Part shown: positions 28,440 through 40,929 of the stretch, in pieces
Position numbering within the stretch: the stretch's first letter is position 1
How the letters are laid out: the number at the start of each line of letters is the position of its first letter
DNA from: Peromyscus leucopus
Taxonomy: Eukaryota; Chordata; Mammalia; Rodentia; Cricetidae
Direction of reading: 5' to 3'
Length of the DNA: 64,000 nt
NCBI RefSeq assembly: GCF_004664715.2
Contig: NC_051063.1
Location: forward strand, 118,224,629-118,288,628
The notes under the pieces: model-generated
What the model saw: the letters and a program-made list of their open reading frames with translations, nothing else
The model's database searches: none
Told to the model about the DNA's origin: nothing
Translations under genes and position numbers: made by a program

Positions 28440-29095
28440 AATTTTTCAGAAGTTGCCAGTGGCCATGCCAGAGGAATAGCACATGGCAATTGACTTCACG
28501 GGATCAGCCGGTCAGGAAACAAAACCCTGCACAGACCTCAGAATGTCTCTTGCTTATGCTGAGCCTTCACATGTTTGCCACAGCCATCTTTCTCTGGTAT
28601 CTGGCATAGTGTGACAGGGTGTGGATCCCCACTGCCTATGCTGAGGTGTGTTTATTTCATGGAAATGTCCCATTCTACTGGGCATTTTTACCTGTGGCTT
28701 ATTTATGAAGAAGATTTCCTCTTAAGTTGTACTATTTAACTGAAGCAATGATTTTATACAATAGTAGTATTAATTTAAATAGGATTTTGATGATTGAGGG
28801 TTTTGTTTTGTTTTGTTGTTGTTTTTTTTTTTCAGGGTTTCTCTGTAGTTTGGTGACTGTGGATCTTGCTTTGCAGACCAGGCTGGCCTTGAACTCACAG
28901 AGTTCTGCCTGGTTCTGCTTCCCGAGTGCTGGGATTAAAGGCATGTGCCACTGCCGCCAGGCTGATTGAGAATTTTAAATAAATATAGTAAAGGAGTGAT
29001 AGTGGTTAGTCTAGTGGGGAAAAAATACCATAAGTAAATGTAGAATAAAATGTTGCCTCTGCCTCTGATAAGGCAGAGGCTGCAGAGGATAAAAA
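28440..29095 (-). mobile_element. class II ERV 3' fragment
   Basis: This matches 34590-35110 in the same orientation over its whole length: TCTCTGGTATCTGGCATAGTGTGA, the GTGTGTTTAT...CATTCT block, TTTAAATAGGATTTTGATGA and GTTGCCTCTGCCTCTGATAA. The second stretch is the 3' region of the minus-strand ERV at 34440-45156, so this is a detached piece of the same family. A B1 is inserted at 28803-28965. The element has no open frame. Confidence 0.75.
28803..28965 (-). mobile_element. B1 SINE, inverted
   Basis: A T-rich head (complement of the A tail) is followed by CAGGGTTTCTCTGTAG, GACCAGGCTGGCCTTGAACTC and GTGCTGGGATTAAAGGCATG. It sits between two TGATTGAG copies that look like the end of a target-site duplication. 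It interrupts the ERV fragment. Confidence 0.9.
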
Positions 29096-29680
29096 GTAAA
29101 ACAAGGAAATGTCACACAGCTATAAAAACATATGAGTTTCTATAGAGGAGCCAAATAGACTGTGGCTTAGGTTTATGATTAAGAAAAAGAGTTGTCTCAC
29201 AGTAGCCCACCTAGCTGAAATTATTTTAATGTTAATGTTGGGAGATGTGCTCAGAGGTTTTGAAGTGCACTATAGCTGAAACAAAACTTTGAAAATAACT
29301 TAAGTTTAGATTGAGATGCTCTTATGAATAATTTTGAGGTGAAAAATTCAAGTAGACATTCTAAAGTTTTAGAAAGGCACATGCTTAAGTGAGGGATTAG
29401 TTAAGGTCAGAAAATAGGAACAAAACAGCCCAATTATTATTATCTGACATTCCTATTTTGCTAGGATTTGTTGGTCATCAAAGATGGTGATTAATTTCTT
29501 GTACCCAATTCTTTCTTCCCTCAACTTCCTGATATAAAAATCTGTTGATGAGTGAGTATGCACCCTAAAGATTTAATGTAGGTCTGGCTTATTGTCTTTC
29601 ATATATAAAAATTTAGGTTTGTGATTCTTTTAAGCTTCCTATTAGATTATCTTTCAAGATAAATATTAAAGTGATTAATT

Positions 29681-29856
29681 TGGGGCTGGGGAATTAGCTC
29701 AAGAGGTTAAAAGCACTGGTTCCTCTTCCAGAGGTCATGGGTTCAATTCCCAGCAACCACATGGTGGTTCACAACCATCTACAATGAGATCTGGAGCCCT
29801 CTTCTGGCTTGCAGGCAGAACACTGTATACATAATGAATAAATAAATAAATAAATC
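29681..29856 (+). mobile_element. B2 SINE with target-site duplication
   Basis: Full B2: GGGGCTGGGGAATTAGCTCA (A-box), GGGTTCAATTCCCAGCAACC (B-box), CACAACCATCTACAATGAGATC and an (AAAT)n tail. TTAAAGTGATTAATT at 29666-29680 and TTAAAGTGATTGATT at 29857-29871 (one mismatch) flank it. The pol III boxes look intact. Confidence 0.95.
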
Positions 29857-29871
29857 TTAAAGTGATTGATT

Positions 29872-30500
29872 CTTTCTTTGTAACCAAAACATGCTGCCTG
29901 CCAGTTTTAAAAAAAAAAACTGGTTGAGAAAAATATCCTGCTTGTTCACACTCTATTAATCTAAAATGTTACTCAGATTTAAATGCATGTGGATTCCTGG
30001 AATGATTTGTTTAATCATGTAAAGGAAATGGAAAACATGTTTTTTTCCTGTATTTATTATAATCATTCACTTGAAAATTAGAACGTAACCACATTGTATT
30101 TTTTATATTCTCTGAAAGATTTGTTGGGATATATGAGCTGTAGAAGATAGCTGTAGAATGATAAAGACACAGAATAAGAAAAGAAGTTAGAAGGAAATCA
30201 TCAAGAGTGTGTCTATCTTTTTCCTTACTCCCTCAGATGGAAAGGTCCTAATTTATGGACTCTGCTGGATCCCCATCAAGCCCTGTGCTGCTGGAGACCT
30301 CACAGTGGTAGGTAAAAATAATAATAAAAACATTCAGTTCCATATAACATTGAAATGTTTTTGTTATTTTATATATTCTGTTGCTACATATATGATATTT
30401 AATTTTGCTACATAAATTTTAGTAAATATACAAAATTCCTCTGATTATCCATACAGCCATCATTAACTAGCAGTAAAAATTATTACAGTTGTTTAAAAGC
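29872..30500. other. gene-free region
   Basis: No gene or defined repeat; only short random ORFs. Confidence 0.4.
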
Positions 30501-30504
30501 TACA

Positions 30505-30605
30505 TAACTTGGCTATAGGAGACGGCTCAGCAATAAATACATATCACCAAGTCTGAGGTCCATTCCCAAAGCCCACAGGATGGAAGAATAAAACAAACAC
30601 TACAT
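30505..30605 (+). repeat. B3-like SINE fragment
   Basis: GGCTATAGGAGACGGCTCAGC with an A-box-like core, then AAGTCTGAGGTCCATTCCCAAAGCCCA. A short head fragment only. Confidence 0.55.
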
Positions 30606-30639
30606 GAATCACTCTTCAACATTCTCTCTGTTTTATTTT

Positions 30640-31200
30640 GTGTCTTTCATTTTCCAAGACTGCTTAACAACTGTGTAAATGCCTTGCTTCCTGTACTGAA
30701 TTTTAGTTCAGACTAAACTTCTGAACTTTAAGTGAGACACCACAATTAAATATTTTTCTTTATAAGAGTCACCATGGTCATGGTATCACTTCACAAGAAT
30801 AGAAGCCATAACTAAGACAGAAGTTGGTACCAGGGACTGGACTATTGATGTGAAAAGCCTGACCATGATTTTTTTTTGGAGGAATTTGAATTTTGGAGTT
30901 TGGGTTAGGAAAGCAATGGGATGCTTTAAGCTCTACATTATAAGCCATACCAGTAGGAACACAGAAGACAGTGGTACTAAAAGTGATTTGAACTGTGGGG
31001 GATAGATCAAGAGGTTTCAGAGTAGAAGCATTTTAGTATGTTGCCTAGACACCATTCTTGTGATATTTTGGTGAAGAATGTGGCTGCTTTTTATACTTTG
31101 CCTTTGTCTAAAATATTTACCTAAAGCTAAAGTGAAGAGATATGGATTAATTAATTCTATTGGCAGAGGAAATCTCAAAACAGCCTAGTTTAGATGTTAT
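30640..31200 (+). repeat. rodent interspersed repeat, part 1
   Basis: Contains AGAAGTTGGTACCAGGGACTGG, GCCTGACCATGATTTTT, GGGATGCTTTAAGC and TTTTGGTGAAGAATGTGGCTGC, a word order I associate with an abundant rodent retroelement. Its likely continuation is at 32170-33075, with other repeats inserted between. I cannot name the family with certainty. Confidence 0.5.
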
Positions 31201-31424
31201 TGTGTGTTACTAGCATTAATTCTAATGAAGATGTATAATGAAAAGGTACAAGCTAAGCAAGGAAAAAGATATGAGAAGAAAAAAATCACCAGATTGAAGA
31301 ATGGATCTAAGCCCTATATTCAAGGAGATAAACAGATTAAGAAATGGAATGAAGAGAGTGGTAACCTCAGGGTAAGATTCCGACCCACCTAAATTCTCAA
31401 CTTGTGAAAAGGAATTAAAGAAAA

Positions 31425-31525
31425 GTTTAGAGCTGGATGTGGTGCTTTTAATCCCAGCATTCAGAAGGCAGAGGCTGATGGGTCTCTAAGTTCCAAGCCA
31501 TCCTGGTATATAGACAAAGTTCCAG
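31425..31525 (+). repeat. old B1 fragment
   Basis: GCTGGATGTGGTGCTTTTAATCCCAGCATTCAGAAGGCAGAGGC, a B1 head, followed by a decayed body. Confidence 0.75.
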
Positions 31526-31604
31526 AACAGTCAACTTTGGGCAGTGAAGGAATCCATGGAAACAGAAAGTTAATGAAGACATAATTAAATGAGGGGCATT
31601 TTAG

Positions 31605-32090
31605 TTAGGGTTTCTATTGTTGCAACAAAACACCATGACCAAATAGTAAGTTGTGGAAGAAAGGGTTTGTTTGGCTTATACTACAGCATTCCTTTTTATC
31701 ACTGAAGGAAGTGTGAAAAAGTCAGGAGCTCAAATAGAACAGTATGTCAGAGGCAGAAGCTGAAACAGAGACCATAGAAAAGAGCTGCTTACTGGCTAGA
31801 TTACATTTTCAGAGGTTCAATCCATTATTGTGACTCATGATAAAGAGCATGATAGCATGCAGGCAAATGTGGTGCTAGAGCTGAGCATGCTACATCTTGC
31901 AGTCAACAGGAAGTTGACTGAATCACTGGGCCATATCCTGAGCATAGGAATTCTCAAAGCCTGCCCCACAGTGACACACTTCCTCCAGCAAGATCACACC
32001 CACTCCAACAAAGTCAAACCTCCTAATAATGCCACTCTTTATGAGATTATGGGAGCTAATTACATTCAAACTAACACAAGTGCCATCTTC
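31605..32090 (+). repeat. rodent repeat of the TTAGTTAGGGTTTCTATTG type
   Basis: It begins TTAGTTAGGGTTTCTATTGT, followed by CAAAACACCATGACC, GGGTTTGTTTGGCTTA and ACTCATGATAAAGAGCATGATAGCATGC, and ends CTAACACAAG. This is an abundant rodent interspersed repeat by recognition. The 119-codon ORF 31830-32189 lies inside it and is not a gene. Confidence 0.6.
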
Positions 32091-32169
32091 CAGGCCCAGC
32101 AATCAGTAGACCTCAGCATCTTTGGCCACATGGTTCTGAGTTTAGAGTCAAGGATAGAAGAAAGATGTT

Positions 32170-33075
32170 GTGGAATCTCTCGTGACTAAGGAAAGCTGCT
32201 GAGGCCAGGATATGTCAGGAGTGTACTGGGATGGAGACCCAGAAAGCCCATTGTGTGAAGCTGTGAAAGTCATGAATGGATTGCCTTGGATACTTCAAGA
32301 TGTTAGAAATGCCAGAAATGTGAGGTACCTGCAGAGAAGAGCTGATACAAGGGAGTGGAACCAGCCTAAGAGATATAAAAGTGTTACAGTTGAGAAGGCT
32401 GAAAGGAGTTAGAGATCTGAACAACATTTTGACACCAACATGGAGAAGCAGAATTTGGAATTTTCCCAGCTGGCTTTTGGTCTTAAGTTAGTCCAGTGTT
32501 TTCTCACTATGCTCCCTTCCCTACATTCTGGAATGGTAATATATATTCCTGTGTCATTATACAATATATGTGATCTGCTTTTGAATTTTGATGTTACAAG
32601 CAATTGCAATTAAGAGATTGAATGAATCTGAGATAAGACTGAACTTTTGAAGTTGAACTGAAAGCACTTTTCATTATGATATGGATACAAGGCTTTTGGG
32701 ACCAGGGAGTGGAATGCAGTGGTTTGAAAGAAAATAACCCCAAAGGGAGTGGCACTATTAGGTGTGGTGGCTTTGTTGGAGTAGATGTGGTTTACAGAAG
32801 GAAGTATGTCACTGTAGGGGTGGGCTTTGAGTTTTCCTTTGCTCAAGCTACACACAATGTAGTAGACAGTTCACTTCCTGTTTTCTGAGGATCAGGAAGT
32901 AGAACACAAGGCTCCTTCTCCAGCACTATGTCTGCCCACGTGCCATATCCCACTATGGTGATAATAGACTAAAACTCTGAAACTATAAGCCACTCTAATT
33001 AAATGATTTCTTTTATAAGAGTTGCTGTGGTCATTGTGTCTCTTCATAGCAATAGAAACCTAACTAGATCAGATT
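32170..33075 (+). repeat. rodent interspersed repeat, part 2 (3' end)
   Basis: The 3' part has GTGGTTTGAAAGAAAATAACCCCAAAGGGAGTGGCACTATTAGG, GGGGTGGGCTTTGAG, AGACTAAAACTCTGAAACTATAAGC and TTTTATAAGAGTTGCTGTGGTCATTGTGTC, ending at CCTAACTAGATC. Recognised as a common rodent repeat; family name uncertain. No real coding potential. Confidence 0.6.
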
Positions 33076-34439
33076 TACTAGCAAATTAGTTTATCTGTAA
33101 GTTTTAAGATACTCTTAGGAAATTAGATATGATTTTAATAATGAGACGAAAAGTCCACATGTCCAAATGCTCATAGCTTTTCTTGATTCTCCTTTTTTTT
33201 TCTTACTTCTTCTCAGACTAAAGAGTATGAATTTCATATTCTTCAAGGTAATGCTTATGATCTATGGCCTGTCAGATATACTATGGTCCTTTCTGGAGCA
33301 GCCATGGAAAGTATCAACTTTTGTACCAGATGGCTCCTAAGGACATGGCCTTAACCATGCTGTCTTTTGTGGTCCATATCAGGTGGAACTTGGTGGAATA
33401 TCATTTCAGATGATCTAGAACTCGAATTGAGAAGAGACATGCAAAGAAACACCGTGTACTTAGCTTTTGTGAATATTATTGTGAAGGAAATGATAATATT
33501 CTGGGAAAATGTATATGTCTACTATAATGAGATCACATTGTCATGAGTAAAATTTATCATTTATGGAGACAAAGACTCTCAAATACAGCTCAACCTTAAA
33601 CTCTACAAAGGAGTAAACATTCAGAGAACCTGTGTCACAACTTGACAGTGGGACTTAATCATGCATAATGAGAGATTACTTCTTAATTACTTCTATTGGA
33701 CCTTTACATTTTTAAATCACTATTCAGAATTATCCTTTTTACAATATTTATTCAGATAACACATACTCTAAACTATAGTAAAGAAAGTTCCCTAGGAAGA
33801 TTATGGTGGATTTATTTTAATTGTTCTTGGTTAACTTTTAATTGTAAAAAACATGAAGTTTTTTTCAAAAGAAAAATGATTGGAATGGGATTCAAGCACC
33901 TTTTAGAAGTGTCTGTGAGTAGGACAGATTATGTCCTATACCATATTGTGCAGGCTGTAACCCTTGATGTCTTTTGAGATGCTGCTACAAGAAGTGGATA
34001 TATGGCCAAAGAATTCTGGAAAAATTCATGGCAGGCAATATATATTCTAATGTATTTCATGTAATGTCTTAGATATAATTTTTCTAATAGATACCATAGG
34101 TTCTATTCAGATCTCCTAGAATCCTTTCTGTCAAACACATCAATTTTTGTATTCTTTGACTGGATACCATATGTACCTTAATGTTATAGATTCAAATCTA
34201 TGTAAGACAAACACACAGGCACAATTTCATAATCTAAGACTATATTTGATTGTTTCTACCACAGAAGTGTCTCATATTTTTAATATTTGAAACAAAAATT
34301 TAGGATTTTCTCAAGAAATATTTAATACCAACAAGAATATTCCTGGCCTTATAAGTATTCAAGAATTTGGAGATCAATGAAATAGATAGATCCCAAATAA
34401 CAGGAAGCGATCTTGTCCCATTTGTAAATCTGTTGAGGA
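33076..34439. other. gene-free region before the ERV
   Basis: No family recognised. The missing 3' LTR of the minus-strand ERV would be expected on this side, but no copy of its TGTAGT...LTR can be seen. Confidence 0.4.
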
Positions 34440-36797
34440 CCAGCATTCCCTAGCTGATTTTCAGGTAACATTATACACAAAATAAGGGTTTGACTGTCTT
34501 ACTACTCTTCAGGAGTATCCTTCAGGCAAGGAAGTATGAGAGAATTCACTGCAGGGAGAAGCTGGTATTATCAAAATATAACGTTATTTTCAATGCCGGT
34601 GGCTGTGTCAGAGGAGCAGTAGAGGTAATTGACTTCAGAGGATTGGACCACCAAGGATTGGACCACCAAGAAACCAAAACCAGATGGGTGAATCTCAGAT
34701 AGGCAAGGTGCCAGGAGCTTTGGCTCCAGAGTATCTTTTGCTTTTTGCTGCATTTATATGTTTGTTGCTACCATCTTTCTCTGGTATCTGGCATAGTGTG
34801 AATGGGTGTGGGGATATCCCCACTACCTGTAATGTAGTGTGTTTATCTCATGGATACATCCCATTCTGCTGGACAATTTTACCTGTGGATTATTATGAAG
34901 ATGATTTCCTCCTAAGCTCTACTGTCTAACTGATACAATGAGTTTATACAATAATAGTGTTAGTTTAAATAGGATTTTGATGACTGGGGTTTGTAAAAAA
35001 TATAGTAAGGGATTATTATAAGGTTATTTCAGTGGAAAAATTAACATAGGTAATGATAGGATAAACTGTTGCCTCTGCCTCTGATAAATCAGAGACTGCC
35101 AGGAACAACTGTGTCTCACATCAACAGAATTCTAAGTTATTTAAATGCCATATTCTCTAGGTCTATGAAGTGTTTGAAGATTACCTGTCCATCCAACCTA
35201 TGTATATGTAAATCTGGATAATTTAACTAATGTAACTCTAGAGATGACAAGCATAGGTGACTATAAACCTATAAGTCTTATCTACCGAAATATCCTAAGG
35301 ACTACAGCTTCATGTAAACAAGGTAAACAGTCTATAAACAAATGTAGGTTAAAGGACGATGACTTCAAAATTGTGACAATACACAAGACATAATACAGGT
35401 AGGAATGTATAGTGTTATATGAAATGTCACAATAATCTTAAATATATATCAATATACCAAATATCCTAAACAGAAGTAGAACATACATACAGTATGACAG
35501 ATATAAATCTACATTTGTATCAATATACAAACATTTCAAATAAGAGTAGAAATATATGTACATTATAACAAATATAGTTCTGTATTTGTGTCAATATACA
35601 ACTTATCTTAAACAGGAATATAAAAATAGTTTACGTTTGTATCAACATGTAAGAATCCATAAGATTATTGCAAATTACAGTGCAAATTATCTAAGGTTGC
35701 TATTTTACTAAATTTGTTTACTAGTTTATACAATAATTTACATTATATCTTACACCTATTCATCCCATTTCTTCTTTTCCCCTTTTTTGAGACACTTTTT
35801 CTTTTCTTAAAGAGAATAATGAGTTTAATATTTTCATCCACCCACAACCCTATAACCATCATCCATAACCCTGACAAATATGAAACTTTAGGGAAGAGGG
35901 GTGTCATTTTCTTAGATTTTCTTCCTGCTGTTTAGGGGGTGATGCTATCTTAGGTGGCTACTGTGAGAAACCTCAGACAGTTAAATCTCAGTTAAACTAG
36001 CTGTAGATTCCACAGCAAGTATTAGAGTAATGGGCAAGATTGTCTGAAATTCTGGCAAGAAGTGTAGTATGATGATGATTACCATGGCATCATTCTGGAT
36101 TGGTTAGAGTTGTTGTTGTTTGGGCCCCATCTTCCTTCTGGAAACTTCAGAGATTGCTATTGGAAAAACTTATTTGTTATCAAAATGGAAAGTTTGGATT
36201 TAAAAATGGCATGACTTATAAGAAAGGATTCTGAGAAATCAAGAATAAGCATGGAGAGAATTAGAATCCTGAAGACAATGGTCCCTTTTTATTGGTTTCC
36301 TTCTGTCCCACACCAGAGGGCTCTTCTGATATGGGACTGAAGAATCTCTCAACCTTTTCTTTTAGCAATATACTTGGGTTTAGAGAAGGAGTGAGGCAAT
36401 TCCATCTCCAAAGCCTGCTTGGTTTATAATTGAATTGGAACCACAACTTTTCTAGATTGATAGTTAGACAGTGAGGTTTTACCCTGCATAGATTGGTACC
36501 AATAAATTCTTTCTTTTTGCTGTAAACATCTGGATCTCCAAGGCCTTATGAATTCTGGAATATGGGTATTTCCATTATCCTGGAAAGACAAAACCATAAC
36601 CCTACCCCAACCTCTGATTGTTAAATTTTTCTTACAACATGTAGAGATGTCACATTGGTGGATGATCTTTTACTTCTCCTTGGGAATTTCTCCTGTTCGA
36701 ATAGGATGTTTATTAATTTTGTTGGTATCCATAGCTTTTCTTCTCCTGCAGAAACAAAAGCAAAACCCCTTCCCCAACATAGAACATATGCAGGTTT

Positions 36798-37860
36798 CTA
36801 TTCTGAGGTCAGCACATCTTTGAAATAAACCAGTTGGTTTAGTTCAGGAGTATTGTCTGTCATCCAATGTCTCTCTGCAGCTGTTGTTCCTTTCTCATCA
36901 GCATTGAGAAAATTCAAGGTTAATAAAGCACTATGCAATCTATTTCTAGGAGTCATTGTTACCTGTTGCTGTTTATTTAGCATATTCTTTAAAGATCCAT
37001 TGGATCTTTCTATGACTGCTTGGCCTGTGGGAATGTGTGGTATACCTGTAACATGCTTTATATTGTAATAAGCAAAGAACTGTCTAATTTTATTGGAGAC
37101 ATATGATGGGGCATTGTCTGTCTTAATTTGTACAGTTATGTCCATGATTGCCATAACTTCTAATAACTGTGTGTTGCTGGAAGGCTTCTCTCCAGCTTCC
37201 ACCAAGCCCCAAAGTCCCACAATCCACGTATAAAATAATCACTCAGATGCTTATATTACTTATAAACTGTATGGCCATGGCAGGCTTCTTGCTAACTGTT
37301 CTTTTATCTTAAATTAACCCATTTTTATAAATCTATACCTTGCCACGTGGCTGGTGGCTTACCAGCATCTTTACATGCTGCTTATCCTGGCGGTGGCTGC
37401 AGTGTCTCCCCCACCTTCTTCCTATTTCCCCAATTTTCCTCTCTCCTTGTCCCACCTATACTTCCTGTCTGGTTATTGGCCATCAGTGTTTTATATATAT
37501 AGAGTGATATCCATAGCAGGTGTGTAATCACAGAATCAGCCTTTTCAGTACTCATAGGTGTTGCCCACTGAAATCCTGAATAGGTGTCAATGGTATGGTG
37601 TACATACTTTAATCTTACAAATTCTGAAAATGAAACATATCCATCTGCCAAATTTCATTTCTTTGTATACCTTTTGGATTGCTCCCTGCAGGTAATGGAG
37701 TTTGGTTATAGAAGGAACAAGTAGGGCATTTTTTCACAATATCCTTAGCTTGTTGCCAAGTGATAGAGAAATCCTTCTTCAAACCTTTGCTATTTAAATG
37801 GTGTTTCTTATGAAATGCTGAGGCTTCTAGCACATTACCTATTAGTAACTGATCAATCTC
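36798..37860 (-). pseudogene. ERV integrase, split by a solo LTR
   Basis: Retroviral integrase joins viral DNA to the host chromosome. The N-terminal zinc finger (H-K-K-H-H and CPTC, about 37690-37830) and the catalytic triad are visible: Asp in WQMDMFHF near 37640, Asp in KTDNAPSY near 37110, and Glu in VIERSNGS near 37010. The reading is cut by the LTR at 37172-37518 between the first and second Asp. The C-terminus runs to about 36798. Defective. Confidence 0.88.
37172..37518 (-). repeat. solo LTR A within integrase
   Basis: Minus-strand LTR starting TGCTATGG (37518 leftward) and ending AGCAACA (37172). It shares long identical blocks with LTR B at 39353-39724, such as AACTGTTCTTTTATCTTAAA and TTGCCACGTGGCTGGTGGC. 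The flanks (CTGTG left, GGTGTG right) suggest a decayed target duplication. It looks like a type common in cricetid genomes. Confidence 0.88.
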
Positions 37861-37912
37861 ATCATTACCTTGTGCTAGAGGTCCTGGCAGACCTGTATGG
37901 GATCTGATATGA

Positions 37913-37916
<4 letters not shown>

Positions 37917-37969
<53 letters not shown>
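37917..37969 (+). repeat. (TA)n microsatellite at the RNase H/integrase junction
   Basis: About 26 TA repeats between the RNase H and integrase parts. The related plus-strand ERV copy lacks it at the equivalent point, so it expanded after insertion. Confidence 0.95.
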
Positions 37970-37973
<4 letters not shown>

Positions 37974-37974
37974 T

Positions 37975-38620
37975 TCCCTTTTTCTGATGATTTCCTGCAA
38001 TTGTATGAATAATGAAGTTAATTCTGTATTATCCAGAATAAATTCAGCAGTTTCAATACGTAAAACAACTCTCTCTGCATATTGACAGTCAGTGACTATC
38101 TTGAGGGGTTCTGTGAAGTCCATCAGTACCATAAGAATGACATACAGCCCTGCCTTTTGTACAGAGTTGTATGGACTTTGTACCACTTTACTTAAGTCTC
38201 CTGATATGTATCCTGATTTCATTGATTTATTTGCAACAGTATAGAATGCGAGGACTCCAGAAGTTGGCTTTTGTTGTACAATGTGAGGAAGGACCCATTT
38301 AGTCTTCTTTATGAATTCTATTCTCTTGCTTTTGGGATAATGATTATAAATCTCTCCCAAAAATTTACTGCAGGCTCTCTGCCAGTGATCATTATCATTC
38401 CATAGTGATGAAATTTCCTTATTAGTTAAAGGTACTACAATTTCTGCTGGGTCCTTTCCTGTCAACTGAGGAAGTATTAATTTACCTTTTTGAATCAAAT
38501 CAAAGATCTTTTCTATATAAACCTTTAATTTTTCATTTGGTTTATGTGGTAGGAATATCCATTCCAATAGAATATCTTCCCTCTGCATCAAAATACCCAT
38601 TGGGAAATGTCTGGAGGGGA
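37975..38620 (-). pseudogene. ERV RNase H and RT connection
   Basis: RNase H removes the RNA strand during reverse transcription. The stretch around 38090-38300 has FYTVANKS (where the family usually has a catalytic Asp in place of Val), GYISGDLSKVV and TDCQYAERVV with the conserved Asp. Upstream (38300-38600) is the RT connection region with WQRACSKFLGEI. The first catalytic Asp appears lost; defective. Confidence 0.82.
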
Positions 38621-38859
38621 ATATGACAAGAATGCATTTAAGCTATGGATCCACAGGATCCACATGTGCTTCTCGAATTGTCTTTTATACTAGAGCCAAC
38701 TCCTTCTCAGCTTTGGCTGATAATTTTATTGGACTACTTAATTCTTGGTCCCACTGTAGAGTATTAGCCAAATTTTATAGTGCACATTTGGGTATTCCCA
38801 TGATACCCAGTAAGTTGGAAATGTTTCCTAATAACTTTGGAAAATCATTAAGAGTCTTC

Positions 38860-39352
38860 AATTGATCTCTCCTTAGTTGTACCTTTTGGGGTCTAATTTT
38901 TTGTAGCTCTATTTTATATCCTAAGTAATTAATAGAATCTCTTTTTTATATTTTTTCAAAAGCAATTTGCAGTCCCCAGTGAGGTAAAACTTTTTTTTTT
39001 TAACTTCTTCAAACATGCTTTCTAAGGTGTCTAAATTTGGATCAGCCAATAGAGTATCATCCATAAAGTGATAAATTATGGATTGTGGAAACTTTACACG
39101 AATCATTTCCAATGGTTTTTGCACAAAGTATTGGCACAAGGTAGGGCTGTTTAACATTCCCTGTGAGAGGAACCTCCTTTGATATCTCTTGACTGACTGG
39201 GAATTGTTATAATTAGGTACAGTGAAGGCAAATTTTTCTCTACCATTTTCTTGTAAGGGTATGGTAAAGAAACAGTCTTTTAAGTCAATAACTATTATAG
39301 GCCATCCTTTGGGTAGCAGAGAGGGCAAGGGCATCACAGTCTGTAGGGAGCC
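38860..39352 (-). pseudogene. ERV reverse transcriptase palm
   Basis: RT copies the viral RNA into DNA. DLKDCFFTIPL carries the first catalytic Asp of the palm, and FMDD near 39060 is the polymerase active-site motif (YMDD class). Between them REKFAFTVPNYNN and CQYFVQKPLE fit betaretroviral RT. The upstream part is displaced to 39725-39770 and 41732-41940 by inserted LTRs. Frameshifts occur past the FMDD motif. Confidence 0.88.
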
Positions 39353-39724
39353 TGTAGCTAGAGTTTTCCGGCCTTGCCCACAGTCAGGAAAAATTTTTGT
39401 CACCCGCCAGTCCCACAGCCGCTCAGACCCAACCAAGTAAACACAGAGACTTATATTGCTTACAAACTGTATGGCCGTGGCAGGCTTCTTGCTAACTGTT
39501 CTTTTATCTTAAATTAACCCATTTTTATAAATCTATACCTTGCCACGTGGCTGGTGGCTTACCGGCGTCTTCACATGCTGCTGGTCATGGCGGCAGCGGC
39601 TGGCAGTGTCTCCTTCCCTCAGCCTTCTGCTTCCCAGAATTCTCCTCTCTCCTTGTCCCACCTACTTCTTGCCTGGCCACTGGCCAATCAGTATTTTATT
39701 TGACATACAGACCATCCCACAGCA
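39353..39724 (-). repeat. solo LTR B within RT, 5-bp TSD
   Basis: A 372-bp solo LTR, minus strand, TGCTGTGGGATGG... to ...TAGCTACA, of the same family as LTR A. The 5-bp direct repeat GAGCC lies at 39348-39352 and 39725-39729. Less decayed than LTR A. ORFs across it (39540-39807) are not genes. Confidence 0.9.
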
Positions 39725-39776
39725 GAGCCCATCAGCTGAATTACTTTATTAATAGCTCTCAGATCTGTCAGCATTC

Positions 39777-40211
39777 TGTAGATGTAACCAACCGTCTTAT
39801 TAAATAAGAAACACAGAACCAATGTAAAGGAGAAACCCAAGAGGTCAGAGCTCAGAGCTAAAATCTCACCATTCCTCCTGTGGTGGTCCTAGCTCTCCGA
39901 AAGAGACCTATTTCCTGTATGTATGTCTTTTGATAGTCTTTTCGTTCTGCCTTCTCATTGGTTGTAAATCCAAACACGTGAATGCCTCTTCACTGTCTGT
40001 ATATATAGCCCCCCCCAGGTCTTAAAGGCATATGTCTCCAATGCTCGCTGTATCCCTGAACACACAGAGATCTACCTAGCTCTTCTACCAAGTGTTCGGA
40101 TTAAAGGCATGTGCCACCACCGCCACACTCTTGCTATGGCTCTAATAGCTCTGACCCCCAGGCAACTTTATTTATTAACATACAATCAAAATCACATTTC
40201 AGTACAATTAG
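39777..40211 (-). repeat. 3' LTR of the deleted ERV, missing its first bases
   Basis: Colinear with 41282-41725 from TGTAGATGTAAC through TTTCAGTACAATTAG. The other LTR continues AATACCACCACA at this edge; here gag-derived sequence (GCTGGTTTTAAGAAC) follows directly. The outer U3 end and the polypurine tract were therefore removed by the internal deletion. Confidence 0.88.
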
Positions 40212-40722
40212 GCTGGTTTTAAGAACAGCTTGTGCCAGCTCCCTCCAGTCCTGTGGTACAATCCTATTATATGTTGAAGAAGAGTTTAACATTTGCTTTA
40301 CATATGGGGAATGCATGCCATAAGATACTATTGACTCCTTAAACCTTTTTAAATCCAACATTTCAATTGGAGCCCAAATAATCTGTGTAGTCATTTAATC
40401 AGGCAACTGGTGTATGGTTACAGGATAAATCAAGGGTGACTGTGAAAACAGGCTTTCTTTCTGTAACCTTATGATCCAAACTTGAAACAAATTCACTGTT
40501 AATTTCTTCTGTCTGAATTTTTACAGGATTAACAAGTTTTTCTAAAGCTGTTATCCTGGCAATGAAATTGACTATCTTTTTAAATTGTAAAATGAGGATA
40601 AGCATAGTGATAAACTGCATAATTCCACCAATACTAATATTCTCATATAGTTGTTCCATTGTCAGACTGCCTAAAATTTCAAACAAAACCCAATTTTCTT
40701 CCAATGTACACATAAAACCCAT
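40134..40722 (-). pseudogene. partial gag of the deleted ERV
   Basis: Gag forms the virus-like particle. Two adjacent minus-strand frames (40399-40722 and 40134-40394) read as an N-terminal region with a hydrophobic stretch, then the capsid start: YPVTIH, a stop, and DLKRFKESIVSYGMHSPYVKQMLN, followed by VPQDWRELAQAVL. The segment parallels 43283-43522 of the host ERV and ends at the deletion point near 40212-40222. Confidence 0.82.
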
Positions 40723-40862
40723 TTTTTTGATGTGGAAAAAAATTCTCTTTTAAATAGTTTCCTTTAAAATATCTGATATATTATGACTTACCAAATCTGC
40801 GTAGAACAGTAGAAATCTGAGGAAATTTCAAAACAACCACCTAGTGTCTGAGGTGTAAATCC

Positions 40863-40867
40863 AGAGA

Positions 40868-40924
<57 letters not shown>
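40863..40924 (+). repeat. (GA)n microsatellite in ERV leader
   Basis: About 30 GA repeats in the leader of the deleted ERV, between its primer site and partial gag. Confidence 0.96.

Positions 40925-40929
<5 letters not shown>

Noticed and set aside
31830..32189. 119-codon ORF as a host gene
   Set aside because: It lies within a common rodent interspersed repeat.
37875..37975. Ile-Tyr repeat domain at the end of RNase H
   Set aside because: Translation of the (TA)n tract that expanded in the dead ERV.
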